A DNA stretch of 21,833 nt, taken from positions 1 through 21,833 of the forward strand of contig JAICWZ010000001.1 of the NCBI GenBank assembly GCA_025966355.1. The letters are read 5' to 3'. The position numbers and the translations under genes were made by a program. This stretch comes from Thermomicrobiaceae bacterium. GTDB lineage: Bacteria; Chloroflexota; Chloroflexia; Thermomicrobiales; Thermomicrobiaceae. The first letter of the stretch is position 1, and every line of letters starts with the position of its first letter. Positions 6,979 through 15,986 of the stretch are shown here, one piece after another. The notes beneath the pieces are model-generated. The model did no database searches and was not told the origin of the DNA. It saw only the letters and a program-made list of their open reading frames with translations.

Positions 6979-8676
6979 TTGGAAGCGACAGGTTCAGCAC
7001 ACCAGAACGAGATCGGCGTCAAACAACCGGCCGGTTCCCGTGTCGCGCACGACGCGAAGAGTGGCGCGCTCATCGAATCGCGTTCGACCTATCTGGTCGC
7101 GCTCGGGTTCGTGCTCTTCTTCGGCGCGCTTGTGCGCGTTTGGCCGCTCCTGACAAGCAGCTTCCCGCTGAACGACGGCGGCATGTTCATGCAGGCGATC
7201 ATCGACCTGCGCCACGCCAACTTCCGGCTGCCCGACTCCTTGCACTACAACGGCTTGCCAATCGCCTACGCCTATCCGCCGCTCGGTTTCTACATCGCCG
7301 GGCTGGTTGCGTCGGCCACCAATGCCAGCCTGTTCAATGTCCTGCGTGTCATCCCGGCTCTCTTCAGCATGCTGACGCTCGGCGCGTTTATGCTGCTGGC
7401 ACGGGACATCTTGCGCAAGCGCGATTCGGTGGTCATCGCCTCGCTCGCCTTCGCCCTCGTACCACGCAGCCACAGCTGGGAGATCATGGGCGGCGGGCTG
7501 ACGCGTTCGATCGGCTTCTTCTTTGCCATCCTCGCCATCTGGCAGGCATACCGCCTCTATACCGAACGCTCGCGAACCAGTCTCATTTTGACCAGCGTAT
7601 TCGCGGCGCTCGCCTGCCTGAGTCATCTCGAAATGGCGATGTTCGTCGCGTTTAGCGCGGCGCTGCTCTTCCTCGTCTACGGTCGCAGCCGGAGCGGATT
7701 ACGAGATTCGATTCTCGTCGCGGTCGGTGTGCTCGCGCTGACGAGTCCGTGGTGGGGAACCGTTCTCGCGCGCCACGGCGCCGAGCCATTTCTGAATGCG
7801 GGCCAGACCGGCAATCATTCGCTGCTGTCGATTTTCGTGCTCCTCCTCAATCCGAACTGGGGGCAGGAGCCGTTCTTCCCGCTATTCAGCGCGCTCGCCT
7901 TTCTCGGCCTCTTCTACGCGCTTCTGCAGCGCCGCTATTTCCTGCCGCTCTGGATTGCCGCCGGGCTGCTGATCGACCCACGAAAATTCGAAACCGAAGC
8001 GATGGTGCCGATGTCAATGCTCGTCGCCATCTGCGTCGTCGACCTGATCGTTCCGCTGCTCCGCCAGCGCGTCGCCAGACCCGCACAGTTCCGCGTGAGC
8101 GGTCGGATCATGGCCTGGGTCAGCCCGCTCCTCGTCGGTATCCTCATCTTGTACGGCACAATTTCATCGGTCGTGACGACCGCGCAGGGTGATGCCGGGC
8201 TGGCACCGAGCGAGCGACAAGCGATGCAATGGGTGAACGTATCGACCGCACCCGATAGCCGTTTCATTGTCATCTCCGGCGATCTCTGGCCGCTCGATCG
8301 CTCCGGCGAATGGTTGCCGGCCCTCAGCGATCGCGTTTCCGTCTCGACGGTGCAAGGCTATGAATGGCTGCCCGATAACGCGTATGCGAAGCAGATCGAG
8401 GCGTACCGCGCATTGCAGGAATGCACGACGATGGCTGCCAGCTGCGTCGAACAGTGGGGCCAGGAGTACGACAAATCGTTTGACTACGTCTATATCGCGA
8501 CTCGCGACACGTCGCTCGGCGGCGTTTACCCACGGGACGCCTGTTGCGGCGGGCTGGCTGCCTCGTTCGCCAGCGACCCGAACTACTCCCTCGTCTTCCA
8601 GAACGACGGCGCAACGATTTTCGAGCGGAAACCGGCGGCGTTCAGCGTTCCGGATCAAAGGCGAACGCCGCTTTAA
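6979..8676 (+). CDS. Polytopic membrane protein, GT-C glycosyltransferase-like
   Basis: This 565-residue integral membrane protein has about ten hydrophobic helices between residues 37 and 400 and a soluble C-terminal domain (about 405-565). The layout resembles GT-C glycosyltransferases (ArnT/PMT-like) and the membrane family annotated as 6-pyruvoyl-tetrahydropterin-synthase related. The first extracytoplasmic loop carries an acidic residue (NDGG, D66), where GT-C enzymes place their catalytic Asp. A YPPLGFY motif (99-105), SHSWEIMGGGLTR (164-176) and SHLEMA (215-220) are conserved-looking. The start is TTG at 6979 with GGAGG 4 nt upstream; the first Met is residue 69, inside the conserved region. 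Its job may be transfer of a lipid-linked sugar to an envelope acceptor, but no substrate can be named. Its last 35 bp overlap the end of the convergent dehydrogenase gene. Confidence 0.7.
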   Translation: MEATGSAHQNEIGVKQPAGSRVAHDAKSGALIESRSTYLVALGFVLFFGALVRVWPLLTSSFPLNDGGMFMQAIIDLRHANFRLPDSLHYNGLPIAYAYPPLGFYIAGLVASATNASLFNVLRVIPALFSMLTLGAFMLLARDILRKRDSVVIASLAFALVPRSHSWEIMGGGLTRSIGFFFAILAIWQAYRLYTERSRTSLILTSVFAALACLSHLEMAMFVAFSAALLFLVYGRSRSGLRDSILVAVGVLALTSPWWGTVLARHGAEPFLNAGQTGNHSLLSIFVLLLNPNWGQEPFFPLFSALAFLGLFYALLQRRYFLPLWIAAGLLIDPRKFETEAMVPMSMLVAICVVDLIVPLLRQRVARPAQFRVSGRIMAWVSPLLVGILILYGTISSVVTTAQGDAGLAPSERQAMQWVNVSTAPDSRFIVISGDLWPLDRSGEWLPALSDRVSVSTVQGYEWLPDNAYAKQIEAYRALQECTTMAASCVEQWGQEYDKSFDYVYIATRDTSLGGVYPRDACCGGLAASFASDPNYSLVFQNDGATIFERKPAAFSVPDQRRTPL

Positions 8677-9877
8677 TCACGCCGCTCGTCCCTTTGCTGG
8701 TCACCATCGCCAGCGCCTCGCGAAACTCACGAAGCGCGAAGGTATGGGTCAGCAGCGGCGAAAGATCAACACGGCCCTCGTCCATGAGCTTCATCGCCAG
8801 GCGCATGGTGCTGACCGTCTGACCGTCGAACTGTTCATCGGCGTAGCAGAAGCTGCCGCGAATCGCGACTTCCGACAACCAGATCGGCGTCCAATCGACA
8901 CTGCTTGGCGCGCCGGCCAGTCCGACGAGCACCATGGTGCCGCTCGGCGCGGTCAAGCGCAGCGCGTCATCCACCGTCCTGCTTGAACCAACGCACTCGT
9001 AGACGATCTCGGCGCCGCCATTGACGATCTCTTTGCCGATGATCGGCTTAAGGACGCTGGCGCCGGTCAGCTCGGCGATTTGCCGGTAAAAGGCGGCGCC
9101 GCGCGCCGGGGCGATGACGATGTCGGCGCCAAGCCGCTGCGCCATCTCCTGCTGAAACGGGTGCCGCGCCGTGATGATGATGCGCGCCTTCGAGCCGATC
9201 GCCCTCAAAGCGGCCACGGTGCACAAGCCGACGACTCCGGATCCGATAATGAGCGCCGTGTCGCCGTCATTCGGGCGATTGCGCAAGACGGCATGCAGCG
9301 CCACCGCGAACGGCTCGACCAGCACCGCGTTTTCGTCCGAGACGTTGTCCGGCACGGCGATCAACTGCGACTGGTGCGCCACGAACGACGGACTCCAGCT
9401 GCCCCCGGTGTCATGACAAAAGCCGGTCAACATCCCGGCCGCGATGTCGCCATCGCGAAAGCGACGGCAGAGATTGTAGTCGCCGCGTGCGCACATCTCG
9501 CACGGCTCGGCGAAGCCACGAACGCGGCACGACAGCAGTGGATCGACGACGACCCGCTGGCCGAGCGCGAATCCCGCAACAGACCCGCCCAGCTGTGCGA
9601 TACGCCCGGTGTTCTCATGACCGACGATAAAGGGGAACGACGTGTAGGGCGTGGTCGAGGTGCTGGCGTGCAGTTGAACCAGGCTGATATCTGAGCCACA
9701 GATCCCGCCGAAGCGCGTGCGAACCCGCACCCACTCGTCATTCGGCAGCGCCGGCTCCGGAATCTCAATCAGCTTAAGCAGGGCGAGCTCGCTCCAGTAG
9801 GCGCGACTGCTCCCGCGCCCGAGCACCTTGGTCAGCGCATAGCGCGGAATATTATCCGAAAACTGTAACGCCTGCAT
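8642..9877 (-). CDS. Zinc-dependent medium-chain alcohol/polyol dehydrogenase
   Basis: The protein is a 411-residue MDR-superfamily oxidoreductase (ADH/threonine/sorbitol dehydrogenase type) using NAD(P). Catalytic zinc ligands are C60 in GGICGSD and H87-E88 in VGHENTG, with VEPF around E188. The Rossmann motif is IGSGVVG (211-217). The structural-zinc lobe is unusual: C117, C126, C129 and C137 have spacings 8, 2 and 7 instead of the usual 2, 2 and 7, so its first Cys is displaced by a short insertion. The ATG at 9877 has GGAGGGGCAGGA directly upstream. The frame stays open upstream to 10057, but that part lacks dehydrogenase similarity. The gene is divergent from the SPATA20-like gene and convergent with the membrane protein gene. 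The substrate is not evident. Confidence 0.88.
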   Translation of the reverse strand: MQALQFSDNIPRYALTKVLGRGSSRAYWSELALLKLIEIPEPALPNDEWVRVRTRFGGICGSDISLVQLHASTSTTPYTSFPFIVGHENTGRIAQLGGSVAGFALGQRVVVDPLLSCRVRGFAEPCEMCARGDYNLCRRFRDGDIAAGMLTGFCHDTGGSWSPSFVAHQSQLIAVPDNVSDENAVLVEPFAVALHAVLRNRPNDGDTALIIGSGVVGLCTVAALRAIGSKARIIITARHPFQQEMAQRLGADIVIAPARGAAFYRQIAELTGASVLKPIIGKEIVNGGAEIVYECVGSSRTVDDALRLTAPSGTMVLVGLAGAPSSVDWTPIWLSEVAIRGSFCYADEQFDGQTVSTMRLAMKLMDEGRVDLSPLLTHTFALREFREALAMVTSKGTSGVIKAAFAFDPER

Positions 9878-9973
9878 TCCTGCCCCTCCACCAGCGTCGT
9901 ACCCGCATCTCCTCGTGCTGAGTCTACGTGCGTACGCGCGCAGCGCGCAATCGAGGCAGCGATCATGCAGGTC

Positions 9974-9989
9974 TGTTATTCTGAGAATA
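9974..9989. promoter_or_regulatory. Candidate symmetric, bidirectional -10 element
   Basis: TATTCTGAGAATA (9977-9989) is a perfect palindrome around a central G. Each strand therefore reads a TATTCT -10-like hexamer. On the plus strand it is preceded by TG one base upstream, an extended -10. Start points near 9989 (+) and 9977 (-) would give leaders of about 85 nt and 100 nt. No clear -35 is seen on either side, so it could equally be an operator. Confidence 0.35.
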
Positions 9990-10073
9990 TCGCTCGCGAA
10001 CGCCGTCGCCCGGACTGCCGAACGCCGCCGCCACATTGAACCTGCTACGACACACAAATGCCTGGAGATGATG

Positions 10074-12136
<2,063 letters not shown>

Positions 12137-12137
<1 letters not shown>

Positions 12138-12161
12138 GCGCGGCCGGAGTTAGACCGCGCT
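12137..12161. terminator. Possible bidirectional hairpin between convergent genes
   Basis: AGCGCGG (12137-12143) pairs with CCGCGCT (12155-12161), a 7-bp stem with an 11-nt loop. It sits across the 12-nt gap between two convergent stop codons. There is no T-run on either side, so intrinsic termination is doubtful. Confidence 0.35.
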
Positions 12162-12725
12162 GCTCAGGAACTCGCTGAGGTAGCTGGGTGGGGCGTCGTT
12201 TTGACGATTGGCGAAGAGGTAGCGCGTCCAGGATTGGCGTTCCTGCCAGAGCGGGGCAAGGTCCCAGACGGCGACGGGAGCGTTGTCGCTCGCGTCGGTT
12301 TGCTCGAACGGCGTGCCGGCCGCGAGATCGCGGGTGTAGTGCGTCTCTCGGAACTCCTGGTTCTCGTGCCAACTGCCGACGATGAGCGTGGTGAGCGGCG
12401 TCGCGTATTGCAGCACCACAAAGCCGACGCCGAAATCGACGGCGATCCGACCGCTGGCAATCTCCTCAGTGACGAGCGCTTGCGCCTCGTTGATCAGGCA
12501 CTCGGGGATCGATTGGTCCGCCTGCCGCAGTTCGTACCACTTGAGGAAGGCGCCCGGCAGAATCAGCGGATCGCGCGCGGTCAGCAACCGATCCTGGAGA
12601 TGGTAGCTGGTCGGGATCCGGCCGACATTGCCGAGATCGAGCTTGAATTCGGACAGGCCGCGATTCGTGCTTCGCTTGGACGTGCCCTCACTGGCTCCAT
12701 GTTCGAGTAGTTCTTCTGGCATCAT
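12150..12725 (-). CDS. Protein of unknown function, 191 residues
   Basis: I do not recognise this family. The protein is soluble in appearance, with no signal peptide, membrane helix or Cys pair. It is mixed alpha/beta and rich in Trp, Leu and acidic residues. Notable stretches are DRLLTARDPLILPGAFLKWYELR, FGVGFVVLQYATPLTTLIVGSWHENQEF in the middle, and a C-terminal LAPLWQERQSWTRYLFANR. The first 20 or so residues are acidic and probably disordered. The start is ATG at 12725, or its neighbour at 12722, which spaces better from the GGGAAGGG just upstream. The frame extends to 12800, but that part has no ribosome-binding site. Codon use matches the neighbours, so it is likely a real gene. It ends 12 nt from the stop of the convergent SPATA20-like gene. 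Confidence 0.7.
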   Translation of the reverse strand: MMPEELLEHGASEGTSKRSTNRGLSEFKLDLGNVGRIPTSYHLQDRLLTARDPLILPGAFLKWYELRQADQSIPECLINEAQALVTEEIASGRIAVDFGVGFVVLQYATPLTTLIVGSWHENQEFRETHYTRDLAAGTPFEQTDASDNAPVAVWDLAPLWQERQSWTRYLFANRQNDAPPSYLSEFLSSAV

Positions 12726-12752
12726 GACCCTTCCCGGTTGAGCCGTCTTCCA

Positions 12753-12758
12753 TGTATA
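12753..12758 (-). promoter_or_regulatory. Weak candidate -10 for the unknown-function gene
   Basis: The minus strand reads CATATACATGG, with TATACA as the -10 hexamer about 28 nt upstream of the start codon. No good -35 is present, so this is tentative. Confidence 0.3.
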
Positions 12759-12881
12759 TGACACCTGAGGGTCGATTTTGTTACGTCCGTGAGCGAGCAA
12801 TTTCGAAATCGCAACGGCTCGCCGGCCTGCGTTCGCAGCGCGAATTCCTAACCAGGAAAACTGGATTCACCGGCGAGATCG

Positions 12882-12910
12882 TCGTCAGTCCGCCACTCCA
12901 CCGGTATAAT
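12882..12910 (+). promoter_or_regulatory. Promoter of the MocR-type regulator gene
   Basis: A perfect TATAAT at 12905-12910 is preceded by TCGTCA (12882-12887, 4 of 6 matches to TTGACA) with a 17-nt spacer. The start point would be near 12917, giving a leader of about 60 nt. The core CACCGGTATAATG (12899-12911) is repeated exactly at the selB promoter. Confidence 0.65.
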
Positions 12911-12977
12911 GCCGCATAAGTGGATTCATAGACAGAGCCACTTCATCTCCGATCCACACGTCCACTCAGGAGAGCCG

Positions 12978-14483
12978 ATGGATCTGCCGCTGTCACTCGA
13001 TCGTACGTCCAGCACGACGTTGCAGATGCAGCTCTGCGAGCAGCTGCGCGGCGCAATTCTTGACGGGCGCCTCGCGGCGGGCACCCGGCTGACATCGACC
13101 CGCGCTCTGGCGGAGTCGCTGACGGTTTCGCGCAATGTCGTCGTCGCGGCGTACGACGAGCTGTATGCCGAGGGCTACATTGAGGGGCAACGCGGGTCCG
13201 GCACTTTCGTAACGCGCGATCTGCCGCCGTTGCCGAAGCGGACACGACCCGAACCGTCCGGCGTACCACGCTGGCTGCGCACGCCGGCACCACCCGATCT
13301 GGACGTATTGGAAGACGATCCGAACCTGATCGTCTTCCGCATCGGCCGCCCGAACACCGCGCTCATTTCGGCGGAAACCTGGCGCCGCGCCTGGAATGAT
13401 GTCGCGAACCAGCTGCCCCCCTCCTATTACGGCGCGCCGGGCGGCGACGGGCGGCTGCGCCAGGCGATCGCCGACTATCTCGGGCGCTCGCGCGGCGTTG
13501 CCTGTGATGCGGCCGACGTCGTCGTCACCTCCGGTGCATTGCAGGCCGTCGATCTCGTCGCACGCGCTACGCTGCGAGCGGGCGATCCGGTTGCGATCGA
13601 GGAACCGGGGTATCCATCGGCCCGCCGCGTCTTCACGGCGCGTGGCGCCGAAATCGTGCCGGTGCCAGTCGATGAGGATGGGTTGAAGGTGGATGAGTTG
13701 CCCGAAGGGAACGACGCGCCGCTGCTTGTCTACACGACGCCGTCCCATCAATACCCGCTTGGCGCGCGCCTCTCGATCCGGCGACGGCTGGCGCTGCTCT
13801 CATGGGCCGAACGCTGCGACGCGCTCATCGTGGAGGACGATTACGACAGCGAGTATCGCTACGATTCGCCACCGCTCCCGGCGCTTGCCGGACTCGATCA
13901 GGCCGGTCGTGTCGTCTATATCGGCACGTTTTCGAAGGTGCTCTCGCCCGCGTTGCGCCTCGGCTACGTCGTGGCACCACCGCCGTTGCGTGAGCGGATT
14001 GTCCGTCTCAAGCGCCTGAGCGATTACCACACGCCCTGGCCGGTGCAGCGCGCGCTCGCCACCTTCATCGAATCAGGTGGTCTGGAACGCCATATCCGCC
14101 GTGCTCGACGGCACTACGCCGAAAAGCGCCGCATCGTGGCCGATGCGTTCCGCCCGGTCAGCGAGTTCGCCACGTTGCGCGGTCTGGAGGCCGGCATCCA
14201 CGTCTTCCTCGAACTGCACCCGACGCTGGATGCCCAACGCGTGATTGAACGCGCCCATCGGGCCGGTGTGGTGGTGGAATCGATTACTGAACATTACCTC
14301 GGCACGCTCCCGCGCAACGGCCTCCTTCTCGGCTACGGCGGTCTCACGCTCGATCAGGCCGAACGCGGAAGTGCGATTCTGGCGAAGGCGATTCGAGAGG
14401 AACTGGGCTCTGCGTTCGCGAATGCCCCGCCTCGTGCATACGCACATCGGCCGGGCGTCATCAATGACGCCCCTACGGTATAG
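12978..14483 (+). CDS. MocR/PdxR-type GntR-family regulator with aminotransferase domain
   Basis: This 501-residue protein fuses an N-terminal GntR winged helix-turn-helix (about 12-80, ending EGYIEGQRGSGTFVT) to a fold-type I aminotransferase-like domain. That domain has GGDGRLRQAIADYL, TSGALQAVDL, EEPGYPSARR, TPSHQYPLG (254-262), EDDYDSEYR and the PLP-binding lysine K320 in IGTFSKVLSP. MocR-family regulators sense PLP or an amino compound and usually control adjacent genes, such as PLP synthesis, GABA use or transport. The ATG at 12978 has AGGAGAG 3 nt upstream; an upstream ATG at 12909 lies inside the -10 box and can be discounted. The C-terminal ten residues (PGVINDAPTV) are encoded by a palindromic repeat and are probably not ancestral. 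The likely target is the M20 hydrolase gene downstream or itself; no PLP-synthesis genes are present. Confidence 0.9.
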   Translation: MDLPLSLDRTSSTTLQMQLCEQLRGAILDGRLAAGTRLTSTRALAESLTVSRNVVVAAYDELYAEGYIEGQRGSGTFVTRDLPPLPKRTRPEPSGVPRWLRTPAPPDLDVLEDDPNLIVFRIGRPNTALISAETWRRAWNDVANQLPPSYYGAPGGDGRLRQAIADYLGRSRGVACDAADVVVTSGALQAVDLVARATLRAGDPVAIEEPGYPSARRVFTARGAEIVPVPVDEDGLKVDELPEGNDAPLLVYTTPSHQYPLGARLSIRRRLALLSWAERCDALIVEDDYDSEYRYDSPPLPALAGLDQAGRVVYIGTFSKVLSPALRLGYVVAPPPLRERIVRLKRLSDYHTPWPVQRALATFIESGGLERHIRRARRHYAEKRRIVADAFRPVSEFATLRGLEAGIHVFLELHPTLDAQRVIERAHRAGVVVESITEHYLGTLPRNGLLLGYGGLTLDQAERGSAILAKAIREELGSAFANAPPRAYAHRPGVINDAPTV

Positions 14484-14526
14484 GGGTTTGATTGATCAAA
14501 CCCGGCGCGCCCCTTGAGGCGGCGCC
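14453..14526. repeat. Cluster of palindromic repeat units at the 3' end of the MocR-type gene
   Basis: GGGCGTCAT-CA-ATGACGCCC (14453-14472) and GGGTTTGAT-TG-ATCAAACCC (14484-14503) are two 20-nt inverted repeats with perfect 9-bp arms, 11 nt apart. Between them CCCCTA-CGGTA-TAGGGG (14470-14486) forms an overlapping, mutually exclusive stem. A GC-rich third hairpin follows (GGCGCGCC, 14504-14511, pairing with GGC-G-GCGCC, 14518-14526). The first unit is inside the reading frame; the stop codon TAG (14481-14483) is in the spacer. No T-tract follows. The pattern resembles dispersed REP-like palindromes more than an intrinsic terminator. Confidence 0.75.
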
Positions 14527-14651
14527 CGTCCTCTTCCGTCGCCCAGCATGCACGTTCGGAGATCACGAGCGGCCCGTCACCTCTGGCAATCCCCGCCGCT
14601 CGGTGCTACTGTCTCCCAAACGTCAGGGTGATCCGGTAAGGGAGGCGTGAG

Positions 14652-15866
14652 ATGGCGGACCGTGAAGAACTGCGGCAGCGCATCATCGATGCGATCGAAC
14701 AGAATCGCGAGAAGATTATCGAAGTGGCCGAGACGATCCGGCAGAACCCGGAACTTGGCTATCAGGAGTTCATGGCGTCGCAACTGCTCGCCACCAACAT
14801 TCGCGAGCAGGGCTACGAGGTCGAAAAGCCGGCCGGCAATTTGGAGACCGCCTTCCGCGCCTCGATGCACGGCCGGGCGGATGGACCGATCGTCGCCGTG
14901 CTGGCCGAGTACGATGCGCTCGGCGGCATCGGCCACGGCTGCGGCCACAACCTGATCGGCGCCTCGGGTCTGGCGGCGGCAATCGGTATGAAAGCGGTCA
15001 TGCCGGAGATCAACGGCATCTTCGAGGTGATCGGAACACCGGCCGAAGAGGGTGGCGGCGGCAAGATCAAGCTGGAAGCGGCCGGCGTTTTCGACGATGT
15101 CGACGCGGCGCTCATGATTCATCACGCCGGTGATTCGACCGGCGCCGCGACCCAATGGCCGGACGGCACCTGCCTGGCGGTCGCGCACTTCGACCTCGAA
15201 TATTTTGGCAAACCGGCCCACTCGGGTGGCGATCCGTACAACGGCATCAACGCGCTCAACGCCATGATCAAGTTCTTCACCGGCGTCGACGCGCTCCGCC
15301 AGCACGTGCATATGGAAACCCGGCTGCACGGCATCATCACGAACGGCGGCGAGCAGCCGAACGTCGTGCCGAAGTACACGAAGGCGCGCTTCTATGTCCG
15401 CTGCGACTCGATCGAATACCTGAACGAGGTGATGGAAAAGGTGCGCAATGTCGCCGAGGGCGCGGCGCTCATGACCGGCTGCACCGTCAAGATCACCGAG
15501 GACAACGTCTGCTACGACATGCGGCCAAACTACACGGCCGGTACGCGCTACACCGAGAACATGAAGGAAGTCGGGCTGGAACTCAATCCGCGACACGGCC
15601 GCGGCATGCACTCAACCGACTTCGGCAACATCAGCTATAAGATTCCCTCAATCACCGGCAGCTTCGCCATCAGCCATGTGCCGATCCCCGGACACTCGCA
15701 AGAGGTGGTCGATGCCTCCGGTAGTGAGTTTGGCTACGACCAACTCATCAAGGTTTCCAAGGCGATGGCCCTCACCGCCTTCGACCTGATGACCGACCCC
15801 GACCTGATGGCCAGCGCCAAGCAGGAGCACGCCAACTGGGACGCCCACGTCCAGGCGGCCGGCTAG
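14652..15866 (+). CDS. M20-family metallo-amidohydrolase (M20D2/AbgB-like)
   Basis: This 404-residue zinc-dependent amidohydrolase belongs to peptidase family M20. Members cleave N-acyl, aminobenzoyl-glutamate or dipeptide amide bonds. The metal-site region shows EYDALGGIGHGCGHN (86-100), with C97 and H99 typical of the M20D amidohydrolase branch, then GTPAEEGGGGK (catalytic Glu 132/133) and IHHAGD (157-161). The dimerisation insert starts near FGKPAHSGGDPYNGINALNA. A late MHSTDFGN segment supplies the last His. No signal peptide is present, so it is cytoplasmic. The ATG has GGAGG 6 nt upstream. It lies 168 nt downstream of the MocR-type gene, which may regulate it. The GHGCGHNLIGASG motif fits the PM20D2/AbgB group best, but the substrate is not certain. 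Confidence 0.88.
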   Translation: MADREELRQRIIDAIEQNREKIIEVAETIRQNPELGYQEFMASQLLATNIREQGYEVEKPAGNLETAFRASMHGRADGPIVAVLAEYDALGGIGHGCGHNLIGASGLAAAIGMKAVMPEINGIFEVIGTPAEEGGGGKIKLEAAGVFDDVDAALMIHHAGDSTGAATQWPDGTCLAVAHFDLEYFGKPAHSGGDPYNGINALNAMIKFFTGVDALRQHVHMETRLHGIITNGGEQPNVVPKYTKARFYVRCDSIEYLNEVMEKVRNVAEGAALMTGCTVKITEDNVCYDMRPNYTAGTRYTENMKEVGLELNPRHGRGMHSTDFGNISYKIPSITGSFAISHVPIPGHSQEVVDASGSEFGYDQLIKVSKAMALTAFDLMTDPDLMASAKQEHANWDAHVQAAG

Positions 15867-15871
15867 GGAGA

Positions 15872-15960
15872 GACGAGTATCTCGCGCAGAGACGCGGAGT
15901 CGCAGAGATTTCTATAATTAAGAACTCTGCGTCTCAGCGTCTCCGCGCGAGGAATTCGTC
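15872..15960. repeat. 89-bp imperfect palindrome with AT-rich loop (MITE- or REP-like)
   Basis: The core arms at 15881-15907 and 15925-15951 are 27 nt each and match at 24 of 27 positions. They enclose a 17-nt AT-rich loop that contains TATAAT (15913-15918). A further GACGA (15872-15876) and TCGTC (15956-15960) extend the pairing around a 4-nt poorly paired stretch, giving 36-nt arms with about 30 matches. The arms are built from short degenerate units of the GCAGAGACGC type. It starts 6 nt after the amidohydrolase stop and ends 26 nt before the selB start. The transcript would fold into a very stable hairpin, but no T-run follows. Confidence 0.85.
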
Positions 15961-15973
15961 CGCTCCTCACCGG

Positions 15974-15979
15974 TATAAT
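15974..15979 (+). promoter_or_regulatory. -10 box of selB, placing transcription start at or near the start codon
   Basis: A perfect TATAAT lies exactly 7 nt before the ATG at 15987. Initiation is normally 6-8 nt after the -10 box, so the mRNA should begin at or within a base or so of the ATG, that is, leaderless. The sequence CACCGGTATAATG (15968-15980) is identical to that at the mocR promoter (12899-12911). The -35 position falls at the end of the adjacent palindrome and is a poor match. Confidence 0.6.
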
Positions 15980-15986
15980 GGGCGCC

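Noticed and set aside
9878..10057. Upstream extension of the dehydrogenase reading frame by 60 codons
   Set aside because: The extension lacks dehydrogenase similarity and crosses the divergent promoter region. The ATG at 9877 has a strong ribosome-binding site.
9915..10073. Upstream extension of the SPATA20-like frame
   Set aside because: The extra residues are Arg/Ser-rich and unlike the family. The signature begins right after the ATG at 10074, which has a GGAG site.
14577..15611. A 344-codon minus-strand frame opposite the M20 hydrolase gene
   Set aside because: It lies antisense to a well-supported enzyme gene, has Arg/Val/Asp-biased composition and no family features.
15913..15918. 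TATAAT inside the loop of the 15872-15960 palindrome as the selB promoter
   Set aside because: A second perfect TATAAT at 15974-15979 lies closer, with ideal spacing to the ATG and a context shared with the mocR promoter. The loop copy is a weaker candidate, though not excluded.
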